Position numbers and translations under genes: made by a program
Notes under the pieces: generated by a model
Told to the model about the DNA's origin: nothing
The model's database searches: none
Seen by the model: the letters and a program-made list of their open reading frames with translations, nothing else
Assembly (NCBI RefSeq): GCF_033115175.1
Contig: NC_084834.1
Span: 121,082,275 to 121,146,274 of the forward strand
Length of the DNA: 64,000 nucleotides
Origin: Lepus europaeus
Taxonomy: Eukaryota > Chordata > Mammalia > Lagomorpha > Leporidae
Reading direction: 5' to 3'
Shown: positions 1 to 31,005 of the stretch, one piece after another
Layout: every line of letters starts with the position of its first letter
How positions within the stretch are numbered: the first letter of the stretch is position 1

Positions 1-19397
<19,397 letters not shown>

Positions 19398-20047
19398 CCC
19401 GGCCGCCGCAGGAGGAAGTGCCGGCGCCCGGGAGCCGCGGCCACCCGCCCGGGGAGCGGCCGGCACCACGCGAGACGCCCGAGGAGCGCGTGAGGCGCAG
19501 CCGCAGGCCCGCGTCCCTCAGGCGCCGGCTCGGCCCGCGGACGACGCGGGACGCCGCCAACCGCCTCCGCGCGGCCACGCCCCGGCGCCCGCGGCCCGCC
19601 CCCTGCCCGCGGCGGCCTCCCATTGGCCCGGCGTCCGCCCCGGCGTCGTGACGTCCTCCGGCAGGTTGAGGCGCGGCCCGCGCCCCGCCCACTGGGCCCG
19701 GCGGCGGCGGGTCCCGCGTGCGCGCGGCGGGGTCTGCGCGGCGGGGGCGCGGCCCTCCTGCCCCTCACGCCGGGCGCTGGCGGACGGCGGAGCAGGCGGG
19801 CGCCCCTGGCTGCGTGGCGGGAAGGGCCCCGCACCCCGCGGCGCGGGGACGGTCCTCGGCGGCCCGGCCGCCTGCCTCAGTTTACCGGTGCCCGCCCCGG
19901 GGCGCCGCCCCCGCGTGCCGCCCCCTCCTCAGAACCGAGCCAATGAGGGCCGGGGGAGGGCGAGGCCGGGGGCCCCTCTCCCGTCTGGGGGACCGGAGGC
20001 TCAGCGGAGAGCGGTGGAGCGGGGACCACGTGCGGCCGCGGCCTGGT

Positions 20048-21131
20048 CAGGCAGGCCCCCGCGTGGGCGGTCCTCGTGTCTCAGGCCCCCGTGTCTCGGG
20101 CCCCCGCATGGGCGGTCCTCGTGTCTCAGGCCCCCGCGTGTGCAGGTCCGCGTGTCTCAGGTCCTCATGTCTCAGGTCCTCGTGTCTCAGGCCCCCGCAT
20201 GGGCGGTCCTCGTGTCTCAGGTCCTCGTGTCTCAGGCCCCCACGTGTGCAGGTCCGCGTGTCTCAGGTCCTCATGTCTCAGGTCCTCGTGTCTCAGGCCC
20301 CCGCATGGGCGGTCCTCGTGTCTCAGGTCCTCGTGTCTCAGGCCCCCGCGTGTGCAGGTCCGCGTGTCTCAGGCTCCTACATGTGCAGGTCTTCGTGTCT
20401 CAGGTCCTCGTGTCTCAGGTCCTCGTGTCTCAGGCTCCCACGTGGGCGGTCCTCGTGTCTCAGGTCCCGGTGTCTCAGGCCCCCGTGTGGGCGGTCCTCG
20501 TGTCTCAGGTCCTCATGTCTCAGGTCTTCGTGTCTCAGGCCCCCGCGTGGGCGGTCCTCGTGTCTCAGGCTCCTACATGTGCAGGTCTTCGTGTCTCAGG
20601 TCCTCTGTCTCAGGCCCCCGCGTGGGCGGGTCCTCGTGTCTCAGGTCCTCTGTCTCAGGTCTTCGTGTCTCAGGCCCCCGCGTGGGCGGGTCCTCGTGTC
20701 TCAGGTCCTCGTGTCTCAGGCCCCCGTGTCTCAGGCCCCCGCGTGGGCGGTCCTCGTGTCTCAGGTCCTCGTGTGCACAGGTCCCCGCTTGTGTAGGCTC
20801 TCATGTCTCCGGCTCCTGCGTGTCTCAGGTCCTCGTGTCTCAGGCCCCCACGTGGGCGGTCCTCGTGTCTCAGGCTCCTACGTGTGCAGGTCTTCGTGTC
20901 TCAGGTCCCGGTGTCTCAGGCCCCCGTGTGGGCGGTCCTCGTGTCTCAGGAACCCCGCGTGGGTGGGTCCTCGTGTCTCAGGTCCTCGTGTCTCAGGCTC
21001 CCGTGTCTCAGGCCCCCGCGTGCGCAGGTCCCCGTGTCTCAGGCCCCCGCGTGGGCGGGTTCTCCTGTCTCAGGCCCCCGCGTGGGCGGTCCTCGTGTCT
21101 CAGGCCCCCGCGTGGGCGGTCCTCGTGTCTG
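20048..21131. repeat. GC-rich minisatellite (15/30-base units) upstream of TMEM165
   Basis: About 1.08 kb of tandem repeats. The short unit is CTCAGGTCCTCGTGT (15 bases). The long unit is twice that length and carries CCCCCGCGTGGGCGG in its middle. Variants contain GTGTGCAGGTC instead. The array holds eight perfect GCGTGGGCG motifs, at 20061, 20545, 20620, 20680, 20741, 21049, 21080 and 21110, plus about eight one-mismatch copies and three CACGTG hexamers. Because 15 is divisible by 3, frames stay open on the plus strand without any coding meaning. It starts about 650 bases upstream of the TMEM165 ATG. Confidence 0.95.
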
Positions 21132-22159
21132 ACTCCCCTCCTCCACGGAGCGCCGCTCGCGTTTCGACATCATCTTGGAAGCCTAGCCCAGCACCTCCCT
21201 TTGAGAAGTCATCACTTCCTCTGTGGGGAGGCCGGCTTCTTTGGTTGCTAAGACACAGAGTTTGGGGTGCCCCTGCTGTGCCTCCGGGCTCCCCCGTGGA
21301 GTGCAAACGTTGTGGCCCTCCCAGGTGAGTCCAGGCCCGGTCAACCCTCCCTCGCCTTGATGCACACAGGATCTGCGGTGCCTACGAGGAACTGGGAGAG
21401 GAGCGGCTCAGCCCAGAGGCAGAGGCAGGAGGGCGAATGTGGCAAAGCTGGTCACGTGGCCCGATTCCCGGAAGGTGCCCTGGCTTGGTTTCTGGGATGG
21501 GCTGGGCTACCTGCCCTGCCCGGCTCTCTCCTGATTCATTGCTCGGCACACAAGGCCAGGAGGACCTAGGGGCTAGTGCTGCGGGCAGCTGGGGGCTGCG
21601 AATGGCTCAGAGGCAAGCAGCGACATAAAGCATGGTGCCCAGGAGGAAGCCGGCACAGTGGCGTCTGCACCGCCTTAGAGTGTGGGTCGGAGGCGGGCCC
21701 TCTGTAGCCTGTGGCCTTGTGCCCAGCTTCCTGTCCCCGCACACAGCGGCCTGCGGTCTGCAGTGAGGAGTGCAAACCGGGGCTCCCTCCAGCTCTCACC
21801 ACCTCCTGTTCCCCACTAGTGCCCAACCGCCTTGGAAACAAACGGAAGACTGAAAACATTGGGGGTTTCTGTCACTTTCCTTGGAGAACAGCCGAACTAC
21901 TTCTGTGACCCCCACCCGATAAGGGCAGGGAAGTGCAAACATTGCAACACAGGTTTTTTGGAGGCCCGTTCTACAGAGATGCTGAAGTGTGCTGAAGTGT
22001 AGACCTTGCCTGGTAGTCTGTGGCGAGAACTCCTACCTGTGCATGACCCTTCTACAGGACCTAAAGGCACCACATGGTCAGACTGTGCCTGGATTTTTCC
22101 AGCACCTCACGGATTATGTAACGGGGAGTGGTGCTAGTCATCTGTAGGGTAGTTGTAGT
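21132..22159. other. Intergenic DNA beyond the minisatellite
   Basis: GC-moderate unique-looking sequence. Open frames are short. A CGKAGHVARF stretch at about 21435 resembles part of a zinc knuckle but lacks two of the three cysteines. Confidence 0.4.
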
Positions 22160-22346
22160 ACACCTTCACTGAGTGCCGCTTCCGATCCGGGCACAGCACT
22201 TCCTGCCCCGTATGAATTGTCTCACAAAGTAGGTGCTGTTGTCCGCGTGCTTACGGATGAGAACCCCAAGGCGAACCCCAAGGCTTTGGTCAAGGAACGT
22301 CCCCCAAACTACGTGGCTAGTAAGCAGCAGACTCGTGCTTTGATAT
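22160..22346 (-). mobile_element. MIR-type SINE remnant
   Basis: The order TTACGGATGAGAACCCC, GGTCAAGGAACGTCC and GTGGCTAGTAAGCAGC corresponds to a reversed MIR core (dinucleotide-poor, about 30 percent diverged by eye). Confidence 0.6.
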
Positions 22347-22946
22347 CATTGTTGAGTTGAACTGTGCCCTACTTACTGAAAAGTCCAGTTAACGAAAGCC
22401 AGAGCGTGGTGAGTGCTTCCGTCCCGTTAGGGATGCCCATCCTCCAGGGCGGGTTTCTATGAGAAGGGCTCTCTCCCGCCTTTCTGTGCCTTAACCACGC
22501 CACTTCGGATGAAGGAGGGGAAATCTGGGGGAGAGAGTGGGCCTGTTGGGCTCAGGGGACCACATCCATGGAAACCTTACCTGCTGCTCTCCCCAGGACT
22601 TGCAGCTGGGAGGGAAAAGCTCTTGATGCCCACCTGGCTACCACACCTAAAGCTACTCGGGCCGACCTGGTCGCCTGTCTGTCTCTTTGTTTTCAGCTTT
22701 AGCTTTTCAGAAGTAAGGAGGAGGTGAGCTATTTCTCTTAGAGGGCCCCCCCCCCAATACCCCCTGAATCATCCAAGGGTGGATTGCAGGGTTTTTTCTG
22801 TGTGTTTGCTTTGGCTTATACACTCCACAGAGTCTGCTCTTAGAGAAGCCAGGGCAGGGAGAGAATGACAAAGAAGAGGGAGGAACAGGAATGAAAAACT
22901 TCACATTGAGTCCACTGAAGATCATTGAAAATTAAAATGAAGGCAC
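22347..22946. other. Intergenic, no recognised element
   Basis: Includes a C run at 22747-22755. No coding motif is recognised. Confidence 0.4.
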
Positions 22947-23271
22947 AGGTCCGGCGCTGTGGCACAGTGGGTGAAACAGCCGCCTGCAGTATCAGCCATC
23001 CCACATGGGTGCCGGTTGGAGATCCAGCTGCTCCACTCGCTGTCCAGCTCTCTGCTGTGGCCTGGGAAAGCAGTAGAAGATGGCCCAAGTGCTTGGGCCC
23101 CTGCACCTGCGTGGGAGACCTGGAAGAAGCTCCTGGCTCCTGCCTGCAGATCAGCCCACCTCCAGTCGTTGAGGCCATTTGGGGAGTGAACCAGCAGATG
23201 GAAGACCTCTCTCTCTCTCCCTCTGTAACTCCTTTCAAATAAATAAATAAATCTTTAAAAAAAAAAAAAAG
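22947..23271 (+). mobile_element. CSINE, older type, full length
   Basis: GGTCCGGCGCTGTGGCACAG start and AAATAAATAAATC plus A-run end. Target duplication TGAAGGCAC at 22938-22946 and 23272-23280. Confidence 0.95.
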
Positions 23272-23317
23272 TGAAGGCACTTGGCAAATTGAAATGTAAG
23301 TTAATGACAAATACAAA

Positions 23318-23795
23318 TACACTTCAAAAAGTTCATGGAAATGGAATTAAAAGACAAGTCAGCAGGGTGGGCATTTATCTCAGCAGTTAAGACACCGTGT
23401 GGGATGCTCACATCGCATAGCAGAGTGCCTGGGTTCACGTCTCTGCTCGGCTCTCAATTCCGGCTTCCTGCTAACACACACCATGGGATGCAGCAGATGA
23501 TGGTTCAAGTAGTTGGGCCCCTGCCACTCACATGGGAGACCTGGGTTTAGTTCTGGGCTCTGGCTTTGGCCTGGCTCAGCCTGTGGTGTTGCAGGCATCT
23601 GGGGGAGTGAACCAACAGATGGAAGATGTCTCTGCCCTTTGCCTTTCAAATAAATTTTAAAAATTAAAAAATGTAAGTTTATTTTGGTGCCAAAAAAAAA
23701 AAAAAAAAAAAACCATGTGAAATCCATGCATAGTTTTTTCCACAATCTGTCTTTTTTCATGAAGTTTTTGGAGACCCCTTGTAGCAACCTGCAAC
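23318..23795. mobile_element. Palindromic MITE-like element split by a CSINE
   Basis: Left end CTTCAAAAAGTTCATGGAAA and right end TTTCATGAAGTTTTTGGAGACCCC are inverted versions of each other. The centre has GTTTATTTTGGTGCCAAAA and AAATCCATGCATAGTTTTTT. A CSINE occupies about 23365-23672. It probably derives from a DNA transposon. The family is not named here. Confidence 0.6.
23365..23672 (+). mobile_element. CSINE, old diverged subtype
   Basis: AGGGTGGGCATTTATCTCAGC start, GCAGCAGATGATGGTTC body, and CTTTCAAATAAATTTT tail. It is inserted into the MITE-like element. Confidence 0.85.
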
Positions 23796-24414
23796 ATGCT
23801 TGACCTCAGCCTTCCTCAGCAGTTTTGTGAAAAGAAGCCCGCTGCTGCCCATAGTCATGCTAAGCCCACTTAACGACGGGGGTCTGGACACTCAGAAACT
23901 GCTGGCCCAGGGCAAGGGGAGCTGATCCTCTGGCCCCCTCGTGGACTTCCTCAGATCTCCACAGACAGGCTGAAAACTCAAGATAGAATGCAGAATACTC
24001 AGACACACTCCATTCTCGCTGATCCAACCATTTGCTAGCGTCTCCATCTCTGGGTGTTTCTTAGGTTTTTCAAACCAAACAGGAGCACAACAGCCTCCTT
24101 GTTGCCCTCCAAAGACCGTGCTGCCTCCAGGCTGCCCATCTCAGGAAAAGGAGCCAGCATCTGCCCTCTGGGGGTCTCTCCTCACACCCACCAGCAAGTT
24201 TCATTGTCCCTGCTTCTCAAATAGATTGAATCCGTTCACCTCTCTCCTTGTTACTACCTTGTCCAAACCAATTGTTGTTTCTCTCCCGGACTGTTAATTA
24301 GCCTCCTCGCTGGGTTCCCACCTTCTCCATTTGCCAATCTATAATCTAACTAGCAGCCAGAGGGAGCTTCGAACTTAAAATAATTTTATTTGCATGCTTA
24401 AAATTCTCTAATCA

Positions 24415-24723
24415 GGGCCGGTGTTGTGGTGTAGTGGGTAAAGCTGCTGCCTGCGATGCCAGCATCCCTTATGGGCGCCTGTTGGACTCCTGGCTGCACC
24501 ACTTCTGGTCCAGCTCCCTGCTAATGTGCCTGGGAAAGCACAGGAAGATGGCTCAAGTGCTTGGGCCTCTGCCACTTACATAGGAGACTCAGATGAAGCT
24601 CCTGGCTTTGGATCGACCCAACTCTGGTTGTTGTGGCCATTTGGGAAATGAACCAGCAGATGGAAGCTCTCTTTCTGCCTCTCCTTCTCTCTGTAACTGC
24701 CTTCCAAACAAATTATTTTAGAG
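24415..24723 (+). mobile_element. CSINE, older type
   Basis: GGGCCGGTGTTGTGGTGTAG start. Imperfect target duplication AAAATTCTCTAATCA and AAAATTCCCTAATGA around it, within L2 sequence. Confidence 0.93.
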
Positions 24724-24922
24724 AAAAATTCCCTAATGACTTCTAAGTGTACTTCGAGCCCAAAGTCCTAGTCTCTGAATGAAAGTTCTATGAGGTCCAA
24801 CCCCGCCATCCTGCACAGAGCCTTCCTCTCTCGGCTTTCTCCACCCCATGTGCTGTGCCCAGCCAAGCTTGTGTACACCTCAGGAGCTTTGCACCTGCTC
24901 TTTTCTCCTCTTAGAACACTCT

Positions 24923-25252
24923 GGAGCTGGAGTCATGATGCAGCAAGGTTAAGCCGCTGCCTGCAACACCCATATAGGCAATGGTGTGAGTCCTGGCTGT
25001 TCCACTTCCAATCCAGCTCCCTGCTAATGCACTGGGGAAAGCAGAGAAGATAGCCCAAGTGCTTGGGCTCCTGCCTCCCACGTGGGAGATCCGGATGGAG
25101 TTCCAAGCTCCTGGCTTTAACCTGACCCAGCCCCAGCTATTGTGGCCATCTGGGGAGTGAACCAACAAACAAAAGAGCTTGCTCTCTCTCTCTCTCCCTC
25201 TCCCCTTCTGCCTGTAATGCTGCCTTTCAAATAAGTAAATCTTTTTTAAAAA
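24923..25252 (+). mobile_element. CSINE, older type
   Basis: GGAGCTGGAGTCATGATGCAG start and CAAATAAGTAAATC tail. Target duplication AGAACACTCT at 24913-24922 and 25253-25262. Confidence 0.94.
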
Positions 25253-25718
25253 AGAACACTCTTTGTTCAGAGCTTCTGGTCATTGGGTTAAATGTCCCCT
25301 GCTCAAGAGAAGCCTTCTTTTAAGTTTTATTTTTTTTTTCTTAACACCTATCAGTATTTGAAAATGATCCTGGTCAGCACATTGTTGTGTTTCTTATTTG
25401 TATCCACAACTAAAATGGAAGCTCCATCAGGATAGCAATCTGTTTTGCTCACCGTGCTCATCGGGGTTGAAAACAGTGCCTGGCTGTAGGAGACACTCAG
25501 ACACGAGGGGATCATTCACTCAGTGAAGCAGGGAGAATGAAAAGACAGACAGCCTGGACATTTCTAGTCTGAATGGCCTCATGCTGTTCCACACCACAGC
25601 TTCCTCAAAGCCCTTCAATGCCTTCTTCGCCCTTGGCTGCCCTAACTCTGACAGCGTTCATTTACCTTTGTGCTTGCCTTCTGGTGATAGTCACATGCAA
25701 GCATGGATCTTCATCAGT

Positions 25719-25991
25719 TTTTAAAAAGATTTATTTATTATTTGAAAAGCAGAGAGTGACAGAGAGAGGGAGAGACATGTAGATCTCCCATCCCCTGGTT
25801 CACTCTGCAAATGGCCACGTGGCCAGAGTTGGGCCAGGCTGAAGCAGGAGCCTAGAACTCCATCCAGATCTCCCACGTGGGTGGCAGAGAGCTGGACTGG
25901 AAGTGGAGCAGCCGGGACTCAAACCTGCACCCACATGGTATGCCGGGATTGCAGACAGTGGCTTTACCCACTATGCCACAGCGCTGACCCC
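25719..25991 (-). mobile_element. CSINE, older type
   Basis: TTTAAAAAGATTTATTTATT start and ATGCCACAGCGCTGACCCC end. Confidence 0.93.
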
Positions 25992-27479
25992 ACATATGTT
26001 TCTCTTTTAAAATTGACCTTGGTGCAGTCAGCCTAGAAAATGGACACGCTGCAAGGCCAACTCATCATGAACTTGCAGGAGGGCTTTATATATTATGAGT
26101 GTTTATTTCTTCTTTCTCATATATATTATTATGTTTCCTAAACTTTGTAAGCACTGTTGATGGTAATTTTCACGGCAATTCTGTATATGCCTACAGCTTT
26201 GCCAAGTCTGCTTGAACAAGATAAGGCTTAGAGATGTGGCTAAACCTGCCCCATGTAACCCACTGGCTTATATTCCCTAGAAATCCATAATTTCAATAAA
26301 AGTTTTAAAAAATAGAACTAAAATTGTTTAAGGTAAACATACATTGTCTTTATGTTTCTTAACTCCAGCAATAAATGTTTAATGCAGCAATCACCATGCA
26401 AAAATATAAATTGTGAGCAGGTGGAACTTTTCTACTTTATGGAAATCAGCTTTGCTTTGTGTGGTTTCAGTCCTGTTCCTGCTGCTGCGTTTTCCTGCTG
26501 TGACTTGTTTGACTCACAGAGTCAACCATTTTTGAAGAAACCGCAAATAGAAAATGGGCCCATTTCTCTGACCCTGGGAGCACGTAGAAGGGAGCTCTCT
26601 GCACCTGCAAATCATGGGCAGCTGATAGGACAAGGGGACAGGCTGACCATGAGATGAGCCCTCCTTTGGATGGACATTTGTCCCTGGCAGACTTGCACTT
26701 TTGATAGCAAAACCCGCAGTTTTACTGAACTGATGTTTAACCTGTGTGAATCTTTTTAATTGAGATCTTTAACCAGTTCATGAGTAGGAGAACTTCTCTC
26801 TACCTCTGTCAACCTAATTATTCTAATTTTAATGCTGCCTTGCTGTTTTACTGTGTTTTCTTATTTTCACTCCACTTCCTGTCCAATCCAAAAAAATTAC
26901 AATGTACAAACTCTATTTTTGGTGTGTCACCCTCATCTCGATGACAACCTGAGTTCCAGGAGCCACCATCCCCCTGGGAAACAATTACCAAGGTTTTATC
27001 CAGCCCCTCTGCCACCAGTGATTTGCAAGTTTTATTTATTTACTTTTATTATTATTATTTATTTCATTTTATTTATTTTTCATTTGACTATCAGTATTAA
27101 CACTGTGGACAAACTTGCTACTGGATCCTCCATAATTTAAATGTGAAAGTCATAAACTGTAGAGTTTTTCAGTTCTGTCAGATAAACATTTAGAATGCCT
27201 TTGCTTGTCCTGACCACGGTGACAAAGCACTTATAGCTATAATATTTTATGGGAAAGATAAAGCAGTATTTGTTCGTCCACAAGATGGGCAGTTGGCACG
27301 CCCTTTCTCAATTTAAAACTGTCTATTCTGAAATTTTAAACTGAGCTTATAGTTTCATTTTATACTTAGTTTTATTACCCTACATGTAACAATTTAAACG
27401 GAAAGTTTCTCTGACTAGTTTTAGTGGCTATCATTGATTGCTTCATACGATCACCTGCCTACTCTTGAGTTATTTTAAT
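25992..27479. other. AT-rich intergenic DNA without CSINEs
   Basis: Low-GC stretch with a TTA/TTTA simple repeat at about 27028-27080. Open frames are short and unrecognised. No gene is seen. Confidence 0.45.
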
Positions 27480-27850
27480 TCATATTTGGGTGCAGTAAAT
27501 CATCCAGCAGATTTTTTGGGGGGAAAAGTTCTTGGTTGGTGTCCATTTTTCACTTTTCAGTCTGATTTCTGCCCCTTTGTGGGAAACCTGCTTTCTCTGT
27601 GTGGATCCTTGGAAAATGTTCTCTTTATCTTTGAAATTTAAAAACTGTACCAGGATACGCCTAGGTGTTGCTTTATTGTTATTAAATTTTAAAGGTACCC
27701 TGTGAGATTTTGCCATTTGTAGATAGTTTTCAACTCTGGAAATGTTTTTTTTCCAGTTAATTCCTTCATTATTTTTTTCAGTTCATTTGCTTGGTCCTGT
27801 GCAGTGTTCCCATCGTGCGCATCTTATTGTGTGCCTGGCCAGCCCTCCAG
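27480..27850. mobile_element. Possible old LINE or MER remnant
   Basis: Text such as GGATACGCCTAGGTGTTGC, CCTGTGAGATTTTGCC and TCTGGAAATG recalls an ancient interspersed element of mammals. The match is from memory only and is low confidence. Confidence 0.3.
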
Positions 27851-27865
27851 GTCTCTCTTCTCTCT

Positions 27866-28163
27866 CTTTTTTTTAATTTTTAAATTTAAATAGATTTTAC
27901 TTATTCAAAGGCAAAGAGACAGACAGATAGAACTCCCATCCCCTGGTTTACTCTCCAAATGCGCACAGTGGCTGTGTGGGCCCTGCTGAAGCTGGGAGCA
28001 TGGGTTGCAGTCTAGGTATCCCATGTGGCTGGCAGGGACCCAAGTGCTTGAGCCATCACTGGGTGCAGCAGCAGGAAGTGGGAACTGGGAGTAGAGTGAC
28101 CCCAGTCACTGCGATATGGGATGTGGGCTCTTAACCTCCAGGGCAAGGGTTTGCCCCCGACCA
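27866..28163 (-). mobile_element. CSINE, old diverged
   Basis: AAATAGATTTTACTTATTC start and CCAAGTGCTTGAGCCATCAC. The end, GGGTTTGCCCCCGACC, is eroded. Confidence 0.75.
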
Positions 28164-28307
28164 CACACTTTTTAAATCTTGTTTCCTTTCCCTCTTTCTC
28201 TGCAGTCTATTTCTCTCGCTCTACCTTCGCTTCAGCAGTTTGATTTCATGGCCAATCCCGCTTGCCCGTGTCTGTCAGCACACTCAGCTCCCCAATACTC
28301 TCCTTTT

Positions 28308-28633
28308 CCAAGATTAATTTATTTATTTGAAAAGCAGAGTTACAGAGAGGACGGGGAGACACAGAGAGATTGTCCATCTGTTGGTTCACCCCCCCCCAAA
28401 TGGCAGCAAGAACGAGGGCTAGGCCGATCCAAAGTCAGGAGCCAGGAGCTTCTTTTGGGTCTCCCATGCGGGTGTAAGGACCCAAGCACTTGGGCCGTCT
28501 GCCACTGCTTTCCCAGGCACACTAGCAGGGAGCTGGAACAGAAGTGGAGTAGCCAGGACCCGAATCGGCGCCCATTTGGGATGGCCTGTGTCGCAGGTGG
28601 CGGCTTTACCTGCTCGGCCATAACACCAGCCTC
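28308..28633 (-). mobile_element. CSINE, older type
   Basis: AGATTAATTTATTTATTTG start and CTCGGCCATAACACCAGCC end. Confidence 0.93.
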
Positions 28634-29152
28634 CAAATCTTCAAACCTGTAACTCTTCATAGGAATTAATTTTAGGTAAGTCTGAATTTACAGCATTCTA
28701 CTGATGCAATGGCACCTTAATGTCTTCTGCAGACACAAGACAGGTTTTTGGAGACTTGTGGCGGTCACACACGTGTCGGAAAGTGCCCACGAGAACTGCC
28801 TATGATTCAGAAGGCCCCCTTCTATACCCTGTCGCTGTATCTTCAGTGATAAGGGGAAGACACTTGACATGGTCTCCAGCATTGACAACGCTCATCCTCA
28901 CGGACGTCACTGGCACTGATCAAAGGTGGTGGCAAGACAGTCTGCCCCGCTTGTCTGATGCTGGGGGCGGAATAGCATCAACACACGTGGCGTTTCCTGC
29001 GCTCACTCCAAAAACGTGAATTTACGGAAACTTCCTGAGCTGCGAGGAGAATCTTTCAGGCTATGCCCGATCCTGCAAACACCAGTGATGGATTTCCAGT
29101 GATCACCCTTTGCTTCCCAAGACACCTGTTTCTTTTCCAGACCTCAGATGAC
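28634..29152. other. Intergenic, no recognised element
   Basis: Unique-looking sequence with short open frames only. Confidence 0.4.
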
Positions 29153-29167
29153 GATGATGTGATTCTT

Positions 29168-29516
29168 TTTTTTTTTTTTTTTTTTTTTGACAGGCAGAGT
29201 GGACAGTGAGAGAGAGAGACAGAGAGAAAGGTCTTCCTTTTGCCGTTGGTTCACCCTCCAATGGCCGCCGCAGTAGGCGCGCTGCGGCCGGCGCACCGCA
29301 CTGATCCGATGGCAGGAGCCAGGTGCTTCTCCTGGTCTCCCATGGGGTGCAGGGCCCAAGCACTTGGGCCATCCTCCACTGCACTCCCTGGCCACAGCAG
29401 AGAGCTGGCCTGGAAGAGGGGCAACCGGGACAGTATCGGTGCCCCAACCGGGACTAGAACCCGGTGTGCCGGCGCCGCAAGGCGGAGGATTAGCCTAGTG
29501 AGCCGCGGTGCCGGCC
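29168..29516 (-). mobile_element. CSINE, younger type, near consensus
   Basis: T-run, GACAGGCAGAGTGGACAGTG, and CCTAGTGAGCCGCGGTGCCGG end. A 15-base duplication GATGATGTGATTCTT at 29153-29167 and 29517-29531 is perfect. One of the least eroded copies here. Confidence 0.96.
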
Positions 29517-29531
29517 GATGATGTGATTCTT

Positions 29532-30088
29532 TATTGAGAGTTTCCAAAGGCCATTTTGAAAGTACTTAGACCCTACTACAAGAGGCTGCAGACTCCAGAA
29601 ATCCAATCAGAAGGCACCGTGCTTGTTCTACTTGTACCTTTTTTAGCAAGTGCTGCCCAGGCCACTCAGGGAGCTCACGCTCCACCAGGTAGTAGAGGTA
29701 ATGCCTTTGTGGTCCTTCTTGTTTTGCCTACTATACAAGACTTTGAACTTGATCCTGAAGGAGAGCTGTTGAGACATGACCGGGAAGGGTAGGCCTGAGG
29801 ATTGCAAAGCAGCTTAGAGTGAGTGCTGCAGGCAGGCATGCCCTTGGTGAACCTGTACTGAACATATCCCCAGACGCCCTTGATTTTGAGATGTCTACAC
29901 CCTATGAATAAGAAAAGTGGACTAGTATGCATGCCAAAAATGGCATAGTCAAATGTTTCTTATTCAGCCTGACACACCCTTATTATTATTATATCAGGAG
30001 GTTTTGCCTCTAAATTACCACACCCCAGTAAAGACATTCCAGAGAAAGCAAGCCAGGAAAGGCAAATGAAATCAATCTGGGTTAAAAT
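29532..30088. other. Intergenic, possible ancient repeat remnant
   Basis: GAACTTGATCCTGAAGGAG and nearby text recall an old mammalian interspersed element. No coding motif is recognised. Confidence 0.3.
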
Positions 30089-30100
30089 GCTATGTCCCTT

Positions 30101-30418
30101 GGGGCTGGCGCTGTGATACAGTGGGTTAACACCCTGGCCTGAAACACTAGCATCCCATATGGGCGCTGGTTCAAGACCCAGCTGCTCAACTTCCGATCCA
30201 GCTCTCTGCTATGGCCTGGGAAGGCAGTGGAAGATGGCCCAAGTCTTTGGGCCCCTGCACCCGTGTGGAAGACCCGAAGGAAGCTTCTGGCTCCTGGCTT
30301 CAGATCGTCGCCACTCTGGCCATTGCGGCCAATTGGGGAGCAAACCATCAGATGGAGGACCTCTCTCTCTCTGTGTAACTCTGACTTCCAAATGAATAAA
30401 TACATTTAAAAAAAAAAA
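30101..30418 (+). mobile_element. CSINE, older type, full length
   Basis: GGGGCTGGCGCTGTGATACAG start. Target duplication GCTATGTCCCTT at 30089-30100 and 30420-30431. Confidence 0.95.
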
Positions 30419-30687
30419 CGCTATGTCCCTTTGAATAAAACAACCACAATTTAGGAAAGTTGTTCTCAGAAGGGAAAAGAATTAAAGCATAGTAAATCGT
30501 CACTGTGGATAGAGAGCACTTTGACCTGTTCAGTACATCCTGGAATTCTGGAATAGGAACACAAAGGTCTTGAAGAATGAATGAGGGAGTTTCATCAGAG
30601 AGGAAGATTAATAAACCTGGAGTTTACAAGATCACCAGATACAGGCAGCTGAAACTGTGAATGAGAGACTCAAGAGATTCAGGTAAT

Positions 30688-31005
30688 TTTTTTAAATTAA
30701 AGATTTTATTTATTTATTTGAGAGGCAGAGTTATAGAGAGTGAGAGGGAGAGACAGAGAGAAAGGTCTTCCATCCGTTGGTTCACTCCCCAAATGGCCGC
30801 TGGCTGGAGCTGTGCCAATCCGAAGCCAAGAGCTTCTTTTCGGTCTCCCATGCGGGTGCAGGGCCCAAGCACTTGGGCCATCTTCCAACGCCCTCCCGGG
30901 CCACAGCAGAGAGCTGGATTGGAAGTGGAGCAGCTGGGACTAGAACCAGCGCCCATATGGGATTCCAGCACTGCAGGCAGAGGATTAACCCACTGTGCCA
31001 CAGTG
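30688..31005 (-). mobile_element. CSINE, older type
   Basis: TTTTTAAATTAAAGATTTTAT start and CACTGTGCCACAGTGC end. Confidence 0.94.

Larger units (their letters stand above)
24040..25500 (+). mobile_element. L2 LINE 3' region, split by two CSINEs
   Basis: Successive recognisable blocks run in L2 order: GCCTCCTCGCTGGGTTCCC, CTAGCAGCCAGAGGGAGC, TGCTTAAAATTCTC, AGCTTTGCACCTGCTCTTTT, AGAGAAGCCTTCTTTTAAG and the end with ATGGAAGCTCCATCAGGATAG and AACAGTGCCTGGC. CSINEs interrupt it at 24415-24723 and 24923-25252, so it predates both. Confidence 0.75.

Noticed and set aside
20048..21131. Regularly spaced repeats suggestive of a CRISPR array
   Set aside because: Units abut without unique spacers, the genome is mammalian, and no cas genes exist. 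It is a minisatellite.
21425..21480. CGKAGHVARF, like a retroviral zinc knuckle
   Set aside because: Two of the three cysteines of the CCHC pattern are absent and there is no neighbouring gag-like sequence.
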